Part shown: positions 9,122 to 16,605 of the stretch, in pieces
Layout: each line of letters opens with the position of its first letter
Position numbering within the stretch: the stretch's first letter is position 1
Assembly: GCF_000293885.2 (NCBI RefSeq)
Contig: NZ_CP010945.1
Coordinates: 4,360,001-4,424,000 of the forward strand
Length of the DNA: 64,000 nucleotides
Direction of reading: 5' to 3'
From: Pseudomonas fluorescens NCIMB 11764
GTDB taxonomy: Bacteria; Pseudomonadota; Gammaproteobacteria; Pseudomonadales; Pseudomonadaceae
Notes under the pieces: generated by a model
What the model was told of the DNA's origin: nothing
Databases searched by the model: none
The model's input: only the letters and a program-made list of their open reading frames with translations
Translations under genes and position numbers: made by a program

Positions 9122-9547
9122 TCATTTACGCTTCCAGTATTTCTGCATTTCCAGAAACAGAAAGGACGCGGTCCAGGTAATGAGTACCAGGCCGGTCAGT
9201 GCCTGCAGGCCGGTCAGGTACTTGAGATTGCCCACCGGTGAAATGTCGCCGAAGCCGATGGTCGTGTAGGTGGTAAAGGAAAAGTACACACAGTCCATCA
9301 GCGAACCATCGAAATTACCGGTCAGGCTGCCCCAATCGCCGGAGCGCACCATCAGGTAATAGACCAGTGCGAAGCACCAGACTTCAAGCGCATGGGCTAC
9401 CAGCGCTCCGAATACCCCGACGACAATCCTGAAACGGCTCCACAGCTTCAGCCGCGGCAGCCAATCGTTCAGGCGCAGCAGGCATTCGTAGTGGATCACC
9501 ACGACGACGATGACCACCAGTGTATTGATCAACGTGACGGCCAGCAT
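9122..9547 (-). CDS. Two-helix potassium channel-like protein
   Basis: A 141-residue membrane protein with an N-terminal helix, a second helix, a pore loop carrying the K+ selectivity-filter motif TTIGFGD, and a C-terminal helix. This matches the Ion_trans_2 (two-pore/KcsA-like) fold. No RCK/TrkA-N ligand-gating domain follows, so the protein is only the pore with short tails. It lies 66 nt downstream of ftsH on the same strand and is probably the last gene of the BON-ftsH-channel operon. Channels of this kind let K+ move passively; a role in membrane potential or osmotic balance during stress is inferred from context. Confidence 0.85.
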   Translation of the reverse strand: MLAVTLINTLVVIVVVVIHYECLLRLNDWLPRLKLWSRFRIVVGVFGALVAHALEVWCFALVYYLMVRSGDWGSLTGNFDGSLMDCVYFSFTTYTTIGFGDISPVGNLKYLTGLQALTGLVLITWTASFLFLEMQKYWKRK

Positions 9548-9613
9548 GGTGAACCTCCGGCGATAGCGGATGCATGGCGGTCCGCAATAAGCGGTGTCGA
9601 CAAGACCGGGGCC

Positions 9614-11455
9614 TCAGGGTGATGTCACGTTCAGACGGGCGAGTTGCGGGGCGGGTTTGACCGGCATCAGCGCTGGAAACTCTTCGGGCGTCAGTGTCTC
9701 CTTTTCCAGCAGCAGATGCGCGCCGGCGTCCAGATCGGCTCGACGACTGTTGAGCAAGGCTTTGGCCCGCCCATAGGCTTCATCCAGCAGGGCACGAATG
9801 CCCAGGTCGATTTCCCTGGCCGTTTGTTCCGAATAGTCTTTCTCGCCAACACCTCGCAACTGTTCACCCAGGTAGGTCGCGTTTTGTCGCTCCAGTACCG
9901 ATTGGCCGAGCTCGCTACTCATGCCAAAGCGTGTGATCAATTGTCGGGCGATATCCGTGGCGCGGGCCAGGTCATCGGCGGCCCCGGTGGAAATTTGGCC
10001 ATAGGCGAGGTATTCGGCAGCGCGCCCGGCCATCAGCACGACAATCCGGTCCTTGAGCATCTGGCAACTGATGAGGAAGTGATCTTCGGTCGGTCGCTGC
10101 AGCGTATAGCCCAGCGAGCCAATGGCGCGGGGCACAATCGAGACTTTGTGGACGGGGTCCATGGCAGGCAGGCTGCTGGCGGCCAGGGCATGCCCCATCT
10201 CGTGATAGGCCACCACCTGACGCTCGTCAGGGCGCAGCAGGCTGCTCTTGCGTTCAACCCCCGCAACGATGCGCTCCACGGCGGCCGTGAAATCGTTGAG
10301 GCTGACGGCTTCGGCACCACGACGAGTGGCCACGATGGCGGCTTCGTTGACCAGGTTGGCCAGGTCTGCACCGGTGAAGCCGGTGGTGATGTCGGCGATA
10401 CGCTCGCCATCGAGGTCGGGCTCAATTTTGATTTTCTGGAGATGGACCTTGAGGATCGCCTGCCGGCCTTTGCGGTCGGGACGATCGACCAGAATCTGCC
10501 GGTCGATTCGCCCGGCTCTCAGTAGCGCCGGGTCGAGCACCTCCGGACGGTTGGTTGCGGCCAGCAATACCACGCCTTCACGGGGATCGAATCCGTCCAG
10601 TTCTGCCAATAACTGGTTGAGGGTCTGTTCTTTTTCATCATTGCCGCCAAACGCGCCGACGCCGCGCATTTTGCCCAGTGCATCCAGTTCATCGATGAAG
10701 ATGATGCAGGGCGCCGCCTGCCGCGCTTGCTCGAACAAATCGTGCACGCGGGCGGCACCGACCCCGACGAACATTTCGACAAATTCCGACCCCGAGATCG
10801 AGAAAAACGGCACACCGGCTTCACCGGCGATGGCCTTGGCTACCAGGGTCTTGCCTGTGCCCGGCGGGCCGACCAGCAATGTTCCCTTGGGAATGTGCGC
10901 GCCCAGACGCCCGTATTTGGCTTTGTCCTTGAGGAACGAAACGATTTCCACCAGTTCGGCTTTGGCTTCATCGATGCCCGCCACATCGGCAAAGGTCACC
11001 CCGGTATCGCGCTGGACGAATACCTTGGCCCGGGATTTACCGATACTCATCAGCCCACCGATGCCTTGTTTTTCCGCCATGCTGCGAAACAGGAAATGCC
11101 AGATCACCATGATCAGGACAAAGGGCAGCAACCAGCCCAGCAGACCGCTCAGGAAGGTGTTTTCATTGACCCCGGTAAACCCGACTCCTGAGTGAGCAAG
11201 GTCGGTTGCCAATGCCGGATCCACGCGCACCGTCGTAAACAGGTTGTGCCCGTCGATAGGATCCTGCAGTTTGCCGCTGATCTGATCCTTCTCGATCCGC
11301 AAATCGCTGACTTTTTGCTCGTTCAGCAATTGCAGGAATTGACTGTATGGAATGCTCTGCACAATACGACGTTCGACAAACAGAAATTGCACGAGGGTGA
11401 GCACGACAAACGCAATCGCGAAGTAAGACAAGTTCCATTGGTGGTTCTTTTTCAT
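9614..11455 (-). CDS. ftsH: ATP-dependent zinc metalloprotease FtsH (accessory copy)
   Basis: A 613-residue membrane-anchored AAA+ protease that degrades misfolded membrane and cytosolic proteins. Order of parts: membrane helix at residues 8-26, periplasmic FtsH_ext domain, second helix at about 105-125, AAA+ module (Walker A GPPGTGKT, Walker [12 protein letters not shown], pore loop FVGVG, SRH with [20 protein letters not shown]), then the peptidase domain with the zinc motif HEMGH and a downstream [13 protein letters not shown] that carries the third ligand. It is a second copy, not the housekeeping one: the neighbours are stress genes rather than rrmJ/folP, and the C-terminus is short. Horizontally carried FtsH2 copies are known from heat-tolerance loci in P. 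aeruginosa. It follows the BON gene by 57 nt and probably shares its FNR-type promoter. Confidence 0.95.
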   Translation of the reverse strand: MKKNHQWNLSYFAIAFVVLTLVQFLFVERRIVQSIPYSQFLQLLNEQKVSDLRIEKDQISGKLQDPIDGHNLFTTVRVDPALATDLAHSGVGFTGVNENTFLSGLLGWLLPFVLIMVIWHFLFRSMAEKQGIGGLMSIGKSRAKVFVQRDTGVTFADVAGIDEAKAELVEIVSFLKDKAKYGRLGAHIPKGTLLVGPPGTGKTLVAKAIAGEAGVPFFSISGSEFVEMFVGVGAARVHDLFEQARQAAPCIIFIDELDALGKMRGVGAFGGNDEKEQTLNQLLAELDGFDPREGVVLLAATNRPEVLDPALLRAGRIDRQILVDRPDRKGRQAILKVHLQKIKIEPDLDGERIADITTGFTGADLANLVNEAAIVATRRGAEAVSLNDFTAAVERIVAGVERKSSLLRPDERQVVAYHEMGHALAASSLPAMDPVHKVSIVPRAIGSLGYTLQRPTEDHFLISCQMLKDRIVVLMAGRAAEYLAYGQISTGAADDLARATDIARQLITRFGMSSELGQSVLERQNATYLGEQLRGVGEKDYSEQTAREIDLGIRALLDEAYGRAKALLNSRRADLDAGAHLLLEKETLTPEEFPALMPVKPAPQLARLNVTSP

Positions 11456-11512
11456 GGCCTTCGCTCAGAAAGGAGGCAAACGGGCAGATCGCAGGTTCCC
11501 GGGGTGACCGGC

Positions 11513-12160
11513 TCAGGCAAGACGCAAATGATCGTTCACCTCCCTCACGCCTGGCACGGACCAGGCCGCCCGTTCGGCTATTCGACGCTGGCGCCACAAA
11601 TGAACGTTGCCTTCCAGACTCACAACATCCCCATCGACCTTGACGTGAATCTCCTTGGCGTCGACTTCGGCGTTGCGCTTGAGCGCTTCTTCAATGCGGT
11701 GCTGGATATCGACCACATCCACCCGGGGGACGAGGGTGAGACGATTGTCCACGCCAACCACGCCGGACAACTTGCGCACGGCTCGCTCGACGATTTCTTT
11801 CTGGTACTGCCAGTCCACTTCACCCTCAAGGGTGATCCAGCCATTCTGCACGATGACTTTAATGTCACCGTCGGGTAGGTCGGCACTCCAGCTGATGATG
11901 TTCAAGGCACGGTTCGCGATGGTGTCGTCCGCTGTACCGGCGCCTTTGTCCAGCCTGACCTGGATTTCTTCGGCAACAGCGCGTACCCCTTTGATGCCTT
12001 TTACCGCACGTTCTGCACTGACTTTCTGAGCATAGCTGTTGACGTGACCGGAGAGCGTGACGATGCCATTGTCCACGGCAACGCCAATGCTCGCGGCGTC
12101 TATTTCCGGCTTGAATTCAAGTTCTTCCAAAATGGTTTTACGCAGGCTCAGGTCGTTCAT
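11513..12160 (-). CDS. Triple BON-domain protein
   Basis: A 215-residue protein with three BON repeats at about residues 3-70, 80-145 and 150-215, each ending in a conserved glycine/valine pattern (GIVTLSGHV, GWITLEGEV, GDVVSLEGNV). There is no signal peptide, so unlike OsmY it is probably cytoplasmic. BON domains bind membranes or hydrophobic ligands. The start at 12160 has AGAGGA nine bases upstream; the frame extends to 12241 without a good start. It leads an operon with ftsH and the K+ channel, and the FNR-like box at 12241 is 87 nt upstream. Role inferred as envelope or cytosolic stress protection. Confidence 0.88.
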   Translation of the reverse strand: MNDLSLRKTILEELEFKPEIDAASIGVAVDNGIVTLSGHVNSYAQKVSAERAVKGIKGVRAVAEEIQVRLDKGAGTADDTIANRALNIISWSADLPDGDIKVIVQNGWITLEGEVDWQYQKEIVERAVRKLSGVVGVDNRLTLVPRVDVVDIQHRIEEALKRNAEVDAKEIHVKVDGDVVSLEGNVHLWRQRRIAERAAWSVPGVREVNDHLRLA

Positions 12161-12240
12161 GACGGTGTCCTCTGTTGATGAGGTTTGACGGGGCGCACGT
12201 GCCCGGTTGGTTTTTTTTACGCCTGAGCGGTGCAAAGACA

Positions 12241-12254
12241 TTGAGCTAAATCAA
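12241..12254 (-). promoter_or_regulatory. ANR/FNR-type box for the BON-ftsH operon
   Basis: TTGAGCTAAATCAA matches the consensus at 9 of 10 positions and lies about 87 nt upstream of the BON start on the minus strand. Confidence 0.65.
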
Positions 12255-12298
12255 CAAGGCTTCAGTGAGTGCCTCACTCATCGCCAGCGAGCCATTAG

Positions 12299-12312
12299 TT
12301 GACAAAAATCAG
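12299..12312 (+). promoter_or_regulatory. ANR/FNR-like box for the OprI paralogue
   Basis: TTGACAAAAATCAG matches the consensus at 8 of 10 positions and is centred about 83 nt before the lipoprotein start at 12389. It is the weaker of two back-to-back boxes in this divergent region. Confidence 0.5.
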
Positions 12313-12388
12313 AGTGCGCAGGCGATGGCGTCTGATACTTGGGGCAGTTATCTGAAGGTTTCCAGTCGCGATAAACCGAGGCAAAGTC

Positions 12389-12643
12389 ATGAACAAGCGC
12401 GTGTCTTTTGTATTGCTGAGCATTCTGTTGGCAACGGCGGCCGGTTGTAGTAGTCAGCACACCCAGGAAATCGACGCACGATTGGAGTCCGCGGAAAATA
12501 ACGCCGCGACTGCACGGCTGCGGGCCGATGAGGCGTACCTGAAGGCACAGTTGGCTATCGAGATAGCCAGTCAGGCGCAACGCACGGCCGATGAGGCGAA
12601 TGTGCGTGCCAGCCGGATGGCCGGCAAGGTGCCACGCCAGTGA
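12389..12643 (+). CDS. OprI-like alanine-zipper outer-membrane lipoprotein
   Basis: An 84-residue lipoprotein. The signal peptide ends in the lipobox TAAGC (Cys20), followed by SSQ, so Lol sorting to the outer membrane is expected. The mature part is an alanine-zipper helix (ARLRADEAYLKAQLAIE and similar heptads) that closely resembles Pseudomonas OprI, the Braun-lipoprotein equivalent. OprI and Lpp end in a Lys that is joined to peptidoglycan; this protein ends PRQ, so it lacks the terminal Lys and probably stays in the free form. GAGG lies nine bases upstream of the ATG. Its FNR-like box ties it to the oxygen-limitation cluster. It is probably an alternative or accessory OprI. Confidence 0.88.
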   Translation: MNKRVSFVLLSILLATAAGCSSQHTQEIDARLESAENNAATARLRADEAYLKAQLAIEIASQAQRTADEANVRASRMAGKVPRQ

Positions 12644-12677
12644 GTAGCGATGACACGACGCGCCGACGAGGTATGTG

Positions 12678-13613
12678 ATGTTGAAGCTCAAACGTATCCT
12701 GTTGATTGCCCCCGCCGAAATGACCCGCACCCCGGCGTTTGAGCGGGCGCAGGCACTGGCCTGCGCAACCGGTGCGTTGTTGCACATCGTTGCGTTCGAC
12801 TATGTCCAGGCGCTGGCGGTAGCCGGGCTGTTTGACCATGATGCGATGGCCCAGGCACGGGAGGGCTATTTGCAGGTGCATCGACACTGGCTGGAGCAGC
12901 AAGCCAGGTTTCAACGGTGCGGGGGGATGCAGGTGACCACGGAGGTGGTCTGGGCGAAATCGAGCCCGGCGCACCTGCTTGAGTACGTAAATGACTTCCA
13001 TGCGGACCTGGTGATCAAGGACACCCATTATGTGCCAGCACTCGACCGGGCTTTTCACCAACCCCTCGACTGGCGGTTGCTGCGTGATTGTCCGGCTCAC
13101 TTGCATCTGGTGACTGAGGCCAGGAATCCCAAACCGCTCAAAATACTTTGCACAGTCGATCTGTCTCATCTGGAGGATATGACTCAAGGGCTGAACGACC
13201 GGGTGCTCGATCTGGGCTCGACGCTGGCAGCATCCTGCGGTGCCGCCTTGTCTCTGCTGAGCGTTAACAGTTGGTCCGTGGTGGGCGATTCAGCGATAAG
13301 CGTGCCGACCGTGACGCTGGCTCACAGTTTGAGAGACGCGGTCAACGATGCGCAGCAGGAGGCTTTTGAGGCGCTTGCCGATCGTTACGGTATTCAAACA
13401 ACACACCGACATCTCCTGACGGGTATCCCGCACACAGTCATTACACAGTTCGCCCGGCAGAATGCCTTTGACATGGTGGTGCTTGGCGCGGTCTATCAAC
13501 ACGGCATCGACAGGTTCGTCGGCAGTACCGCCGAGAGCGTGCTGAACCGGGCGCCCTGCAGTTTGACCATCGTCAAACCCTTGCCCAGGCTCGACGGATT
13601 CAGCGACCGGTAA
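12678..13613 (+). CDS. Tandem-domain universal stress protein (UspE-like)
   Basis: A 311-residue, two-domain Usp protein, the fourth paralogue. It begins KLKRILLIAPAEMTRTPAFE, close to the protein at 1103. The middle is more diverged (VIKDTHYVPALDRAF replaces the LLKRVF consensus) and the C-terminal loop is VLGAVYQHGIDRFVGSTAE. GAGG six bases upstream supports the ATG at 12678. It follows the OprI-like gene by 34 nt and is probably co-transcribed with it. Confidence 0.88.
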   Translation: MLKLKRILLIAPAEMTRTPAFERAQALACATGALLHIVAFDYVQALAVAGLFDHDAMAQAREGYLQVHRHWLEQQARFQRCGGMQVTTEVVWAKSSPAHLLEYVNDFHADLVIKDTHYVPALDRAFHQPLDWRLLRDCPAHLHLVTEARNPKPLKILCTVDLSHLEDMTQGLNDRVLDLGSTLAASCGAALSLLSVNSWSVVGDSAISVPTVTLAHSLRDAVNDAQQEAFEALADRYGIQTTHRHLLTGIPHTVITQFARQNAFDMVVLGAVYQHGIDRFVGSTAESVLNRAPCSLTIVKPLPRLDGFSDR

Positions 13614-13622
13614 CGCTCGCCG

Positions 13623-13636
13623 TTGATAAAAATCAA
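13623..13636 (+). promoter_or_regulatory. Perfect ANR/FNR box upstream of the MBL nuclease
   Basis: TTGATAAAAATCAA matches the consensus at 10 of 10 positions, centred 67 nt before the ATG at 13697. Confidence 0.8.
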
Positions 13637-13696
13637 CTGCACCTGACCCCTGAAGAGCGATCAATGGTGCTCCCCTGAATGTTCATGGAGACGGCC

Positions 13697-15058
13697 ATGC
13701 GAATGACATTTCTCGGTGCGGCAGGCACGGTCACCGGCAGCAAATACCTGCTGGAACATCGCGACCAACATGTACTGATCGATTGCGGCCTGTTCCAGGG
13801 CTATAAACAGCTTCGGTTGCATAACTGGGACCCATTCCAGCTCCCGGTTGGCGACCTCGGCGCCATCGTGCTGACCCATGCCCACCTGGATCACAGCGGC
13901 TACCTGCCCGTATTGGTGCGCAATGGTTATCGCGGGCCGGTGTATGCCACACCCGCCACCTGTGAACTGGTGAGAATCCTGCTATTGGACAGTGGCCGCC
14001 TGCAGGAAGAGGCCGCCGAGTTCGCCAATCGGCATGGTTTCTCCCGGCACAACCCGGCATTGCCGCTGTATACCGAGCAAGATGCCGAGCGGGCACTGAA
14101 ACTGTTACACCCCGTGGAGTTACATCACCGGGTCAACATTGTCCCGGGCATGAGCATTCAGTTTCGTTGTGCCGGGCATATATTGGGCGCGGCAACGGTG
14201 GAGGTGATCGCCGACGGCATCACGCTGGTGTGCTCAGGCGATCTGGGGCGGCCAGATGATCCATTGATGTTCGCGCCTGAAACGGTCGAGCAGGCTGATT
14301 ACTTGCTGGTGGAGTCGACCTACGGCGATCGCAAGCATCCGGTCGAGCCGCCGGAGGCGCAATTGGCCGAAGTCATCACCCGCACCGCGCTGCGCCATGG
14401 CATCACCTTGGTACCATCGTTCGCCGTGGGCCGCGCCCAGTTGCTGATGTACCACCTGTATCGGCTGAAACAGCGACATGCGATTCCCGATGTGCCGATC
14501 TATCTAAACAGCCCGATGGCCACGGACGTCACCAGTTTGTACCAGCGTTTTCGCAGCGAGCACCGGTTATCCCTCGAGGAATGCGAAGGCATGTGTCATA
14601 TCGCCAAGTTCGTACGCACCACCAAGGACTCGATCGAGCTGGATCGCCAGCGCACGCCGGCGGTGATTATCGCTGCCAGTGGCATGGCCACGGGGGGACG
14701 GGTGATCCACCACCTCAAGGCGCTGGCCCCCAACCCGATCAACACGCTGCTGATGCCGGGTTTCCAGGCCGGCGGTACCCGTGGCGCGCAAATTGTCGCG
14801 GGCGCTCCTTCGGTGCGCATCCATGGCAAGGATGTGCCGATCAGGGCCGAGGTGGTGCCGATACAAACCCTGTCCGCGCATGCTGACGCCGATGAAATCA
14901 TGCAGTGGCTGCGCGGGTTCAAGCGACCGCCCAGACACACCTATGTCGTGCACGGAGAACCCAATGCCTCGGATGTACTGCGCCGACGTATCAGCCTGGA
15001 ACTGGGGTGGTCGGTTTCGGTGCCGGAATATCGCGACAGTGTTGAACTGGCTCCCTGA
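13697..15058 (+). CDS. Metallo-beta-lactamase/beta-CASP RNA nuclease family protein
   Basis: A 453-residue cytoplasmic enzyme of the beta-CASP branch of the metallo-beta-lactamase fold, similar to CPSF73/YSH1-type predicted exonucleases. The zinc motif HAHLDH is at about residues 58-63, followed by later ligands, a beta-CASP cap (LVPSFAVGRAQLLMYHLYRL region) and the C-terminal RMMBL part with SAHAD. The start at 13697 has GGAG nine bases upstream; upstream in-frame ATGs at 13679 and 13685 are less well placed. The strong FNR-type box suggests RNA turnover or ribosome processing during anaerobiosis, but neither activity nor substrate is shown. Members of this group in other bacteria sit with usp genes and phosphoketolase. 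Confidence 0.9.
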   Translation: MRMTFLGAAGTVTGSKYLLEHRDQHVLIDCGLFQGYKQLRLHNWDPFQLPVGDLGAIVLTHAHLDHSGYLPVLVRNGYRGPVYATPATCELVRILLLDSGRLQEEAAEFANRHGFSRHNPALPLYTEQDAERALKLLHPVELHHRVNIVPGMSIQFRCAGHILGAATVEVIADGITLVCSGDLGRPDDPLMFAPETVEQADYLLVESTYGDRKHPVEPPEAQLAEVITRTALRHGITLVPSFAVGRAQLLMYHLYRLKQRHAIPDVPIYLNSPMATDVTSLYQRFRSEHRLSLEECEGMCHIAKFVRTTKDSIELDRQRTPAVIIAASGMATGGRVIHHLKALAPNPINTLLMPGFQAGGTRGAQIVAGAPSVRIHGKDVPIRAEVVPIQTLSAHADADEIMQWLRGFKRPPRHTYVVHGEPNASDVLRRRISLELGWSVSVPEYRDSVELAP

Positions 15059-15094
15059 GCCGGCTCGGGTAAAGGGTGTGACGAAAATAGAAAA

Positions 15095-15120
15095 ACCCCG
15101 GCCGCTTTCACGGCCGGGGT
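15095..15120 (-). terminator. Rho-independent terminator
   Basis: A 10-bp GC-rich stem (ACCCCGGCCG / CGGCCGGGGT) with a 6-nt loop. The A run at 15091-15095 becomes a T run on the minus strand, so it mainly stops the cytochrome b561 transcript, and could also stop the nuclease gene from the other side. Confidence 0.8.
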
Positions 15121-15166
15121 GTTGTAAAACGATGCCTTGCGAAGGTCAATTGACCAGGCATTGGCG

Positions 15167-15718
15167 CTAGGGCAGGAAGCGTTTGGGCAGCATGCGTGTA
15201 AGGGTGTTGTCACGCACCCAGTAGTGATGGAAAACGCCTGCGCAAGCATGCAAGCCAATCAGCCAGTACCCGGCGGTACCTACCCACTCATGCCAGTGTT
15301 TCAACTGCTTCGCCATATCGGGGTCGACTGCGATGGGCGAGGGCAGTGTGAAATCAAAATACGGTATCGGTTTTCCGGCAGCACTGAGCATCAGCCAGCC
15401 GAGCAGGGGTGTCGCGATCATCAGTGCATAAAGCGCAAGATGGGTCAGGTGCGCCATCGCGGTCTGCCAGGCCGGAGGGCGGGGCGAGATGGGCGGGCGT
15501 TTTTGCAAACGAGCGAGTAACCGGACCCATACCAAGGAGAAGATTGCCAGTCCAAACAATGCATGGGTGCCCAGCAATGGGCTCCTCAATGGATGCTGGC
15601 GGGGGAGCAAGCCTTTGAGCTCGATACAGGCATAGACGCCGACAAACAGCCCGAGCATCAGCCAGTGCAAGGTGATTGAAAGTGCTGCATACCGCTGTGG
15701 TTCTGAGTGTCTTGTCAT
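15167..15718 (-). CDS. Cytochrome b561 (CybB-type)
   Basis: A 183-residue, four-helix inner-membrane di-haem cytochrome b. Histidines placed to bind haem are visible in helix 1 (ITLHWLMLGLF), in helix 2 (GTHALFGLAIF) and in the last helix region (HWHEWVG, then GLHACAGVFHHYW). The tail RDNTLTRMLP is typical of the family. It shuttles electrons between the quinone pool and a periplasmic acceptor; E. coli CybB is a superoxide:ubiquinone oxidoreductase. AGAGG supports the start at 15718. It is divergent from the acyl-metabolite operon and shares a control region holding two mirrored PmrA/QseB-like boxes. Such cytochromes often sit beside QseBC-type systems. Confidence 0.9.
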   Translation of the reverse strand: MTRHSEPQRYAALSITLHWLMLGLFVGVYACIELKGLLPRQHPLRSPLLGTHALFGLAIFSLVWVRLLARLQKRPPISPRPPAWQTAMAHLTHLALYALMIATPLLGWLMLSAAGKPIPYFDFTLPSPIAVDPDMAKQLKHWHEWVGTAGYWLIGLHACAGVFHHYWVRDNTLTRMLPKRFLP

Positions 15719-15818
15719 ATAGGGCCTCTTGCGGGTTTGTCCTGGCTGCCGAGTCATTCACGCAGCCAGCAACGGGTTTGGCTGCTGAATCGAGTGGCGA
15801 GAACTCTGCCTGCCCAGT

Positions 15819-15835
15819 CTTAAGGCAATCTGAAG
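15819..15835 (-). promoter_or_regulatory. PmrA/QseB-like box facing the cytochrome gene
   Basis: On the minus strand it reads CTTCAGATTGCCTTAAG: two TTAAG-like hexamers separated by 5 bp, the pattern bound by PmrA/QseB/ColR-type regulators. It mirrors the site at 15863 with 15 of 17 identical bases. Confidence 0.6.
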
Positions 15836-15862
15836 ACAGCTTTTGCACTGACATGAGTCCAC

Positions 15863-15879
15863 CTTCAGATTCCGTTAAG
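15863..15879 (+). promoter_or_regulatory. PmrA/QseB-like box facing the acyl-metabolite operon
   Basis: CTTCAGATTCCGTTAAG is a direct repeat of two hexamers with 5-bp spacing. GATACT at 15890-15895 lies 10 bp downstream and could be the -10 element, placing the box over -35. The OmpR-type regulator at 20196, in the same operon, is the likely binder. Confidence 0.6.
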
Positions 15880-15927
15880 AAATGCCTTGGATACTTCTCC
15901 CACACTTAACCCGGGAGGCGTCTTCCA

Positions 15928-16605
15928 ATGCCCGATTTTGAATGGAATATTCCTCTACCCCTGCGCTTCGGCCACGCCGAAACGCCGACGATGAGTCTGG
16001 CCAGAGCGTTGCCTGACACCCTCGAGCGCCCAGTCTTCGAAGCCTTCATTCAGCAACGCTTTCGTAAGGCACACGGCGCCGATATACGTCACTTCATGCC
16101 CGAGCTGTTCGGCATGAGCGATGCAACAGGCACGCTCTGCGCGGTTGCCGGTGTGCGCCGGGCCAACGACGAATCGTTGTTTCTGGAACGTTATCTGGAC
16201 GAGTCGATCGAGCCGCTGATCAGTGCCACTGCCGACCGCCCTGTGGATCGCAGCGGCATCGTCGAGGTCGGCAACCTGGCTGCCAGCGACACCGGCAGTG
16301 CGCGAATGAGCATCATCGCCATCACGTACCTGCTGGCTTTGGGCGGCCTGGAATGGGTGGCGTTCACCGGCAATATCGGCCTGGTGAACAGCTTTCATCG
16401 CCTGGGCCTGAAGCCCGTAACCCTCTGCGCTGCCGATCCCTCGCGGCTGGGCGATGACCGCCACAGCTGGGGCAGTTACTACGAGAGCAAACCCTGGGTG
16501 CACGTCGGCAACATACGCGCCGGCTTCATCCATTTGCGCAACATTGGCATGTTCAATCGCCTGGGGTTGCCATTGTCCATCGAGGAATCCAGCCATGTCG
16601 CCTGA
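15928..16605 (+). CDS. Thermostable-hemolysin-family acyltransferase (PF12261-like)
   Basis: A 225-residue soluble protein resembling the thermostable hemolysin (delta-VPH) family, whose fold is related to GNAT and LuxI-type synthases. Conserved-looking parts are the N-terminal FEAFIQQRFRKAHGADIRHF, then DRSGIVEVGNLAASDTGSAR and GLEWVAFTGN. It has no signal peptide, so the haemolysin name is probably misleading and an acyl-transfer role is more likely. It is the first gene of a tightly packed operon; its last 11 nt overlap the next gene, whose product activates acyl groups. Inferred role: joins the activated acyl chain to an unknown amine or other acceptor. Confidence 0.75.
   Translation: MPDFEWNIPLPLRFGHAETPTMSLARALPDTLERPVFEAFIQQRFRKAHGADIRHFMPELFGMSDATGTLCAVAGVRRANDESLFLERYLDESIEPLISATADRPVDRSGIVEVGNLAASDTGSARMSIIAITYLLALGGLEWVAFTGNIGLVNSFHRLGLKPVTLCAADPSRLGDDRHSWGSYYESKPWVHVGNIRAGFIHLRNIGMFNRLGLPLSIEESSHVA

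Noticed and set aside
15928..16605. Reading the first operon gene as a secreted haemolysin toxin
   Set aside because: There is no signal peptide or secretion motif, and its partners are metabolic enzymes; an acyl-transfer role fits better.
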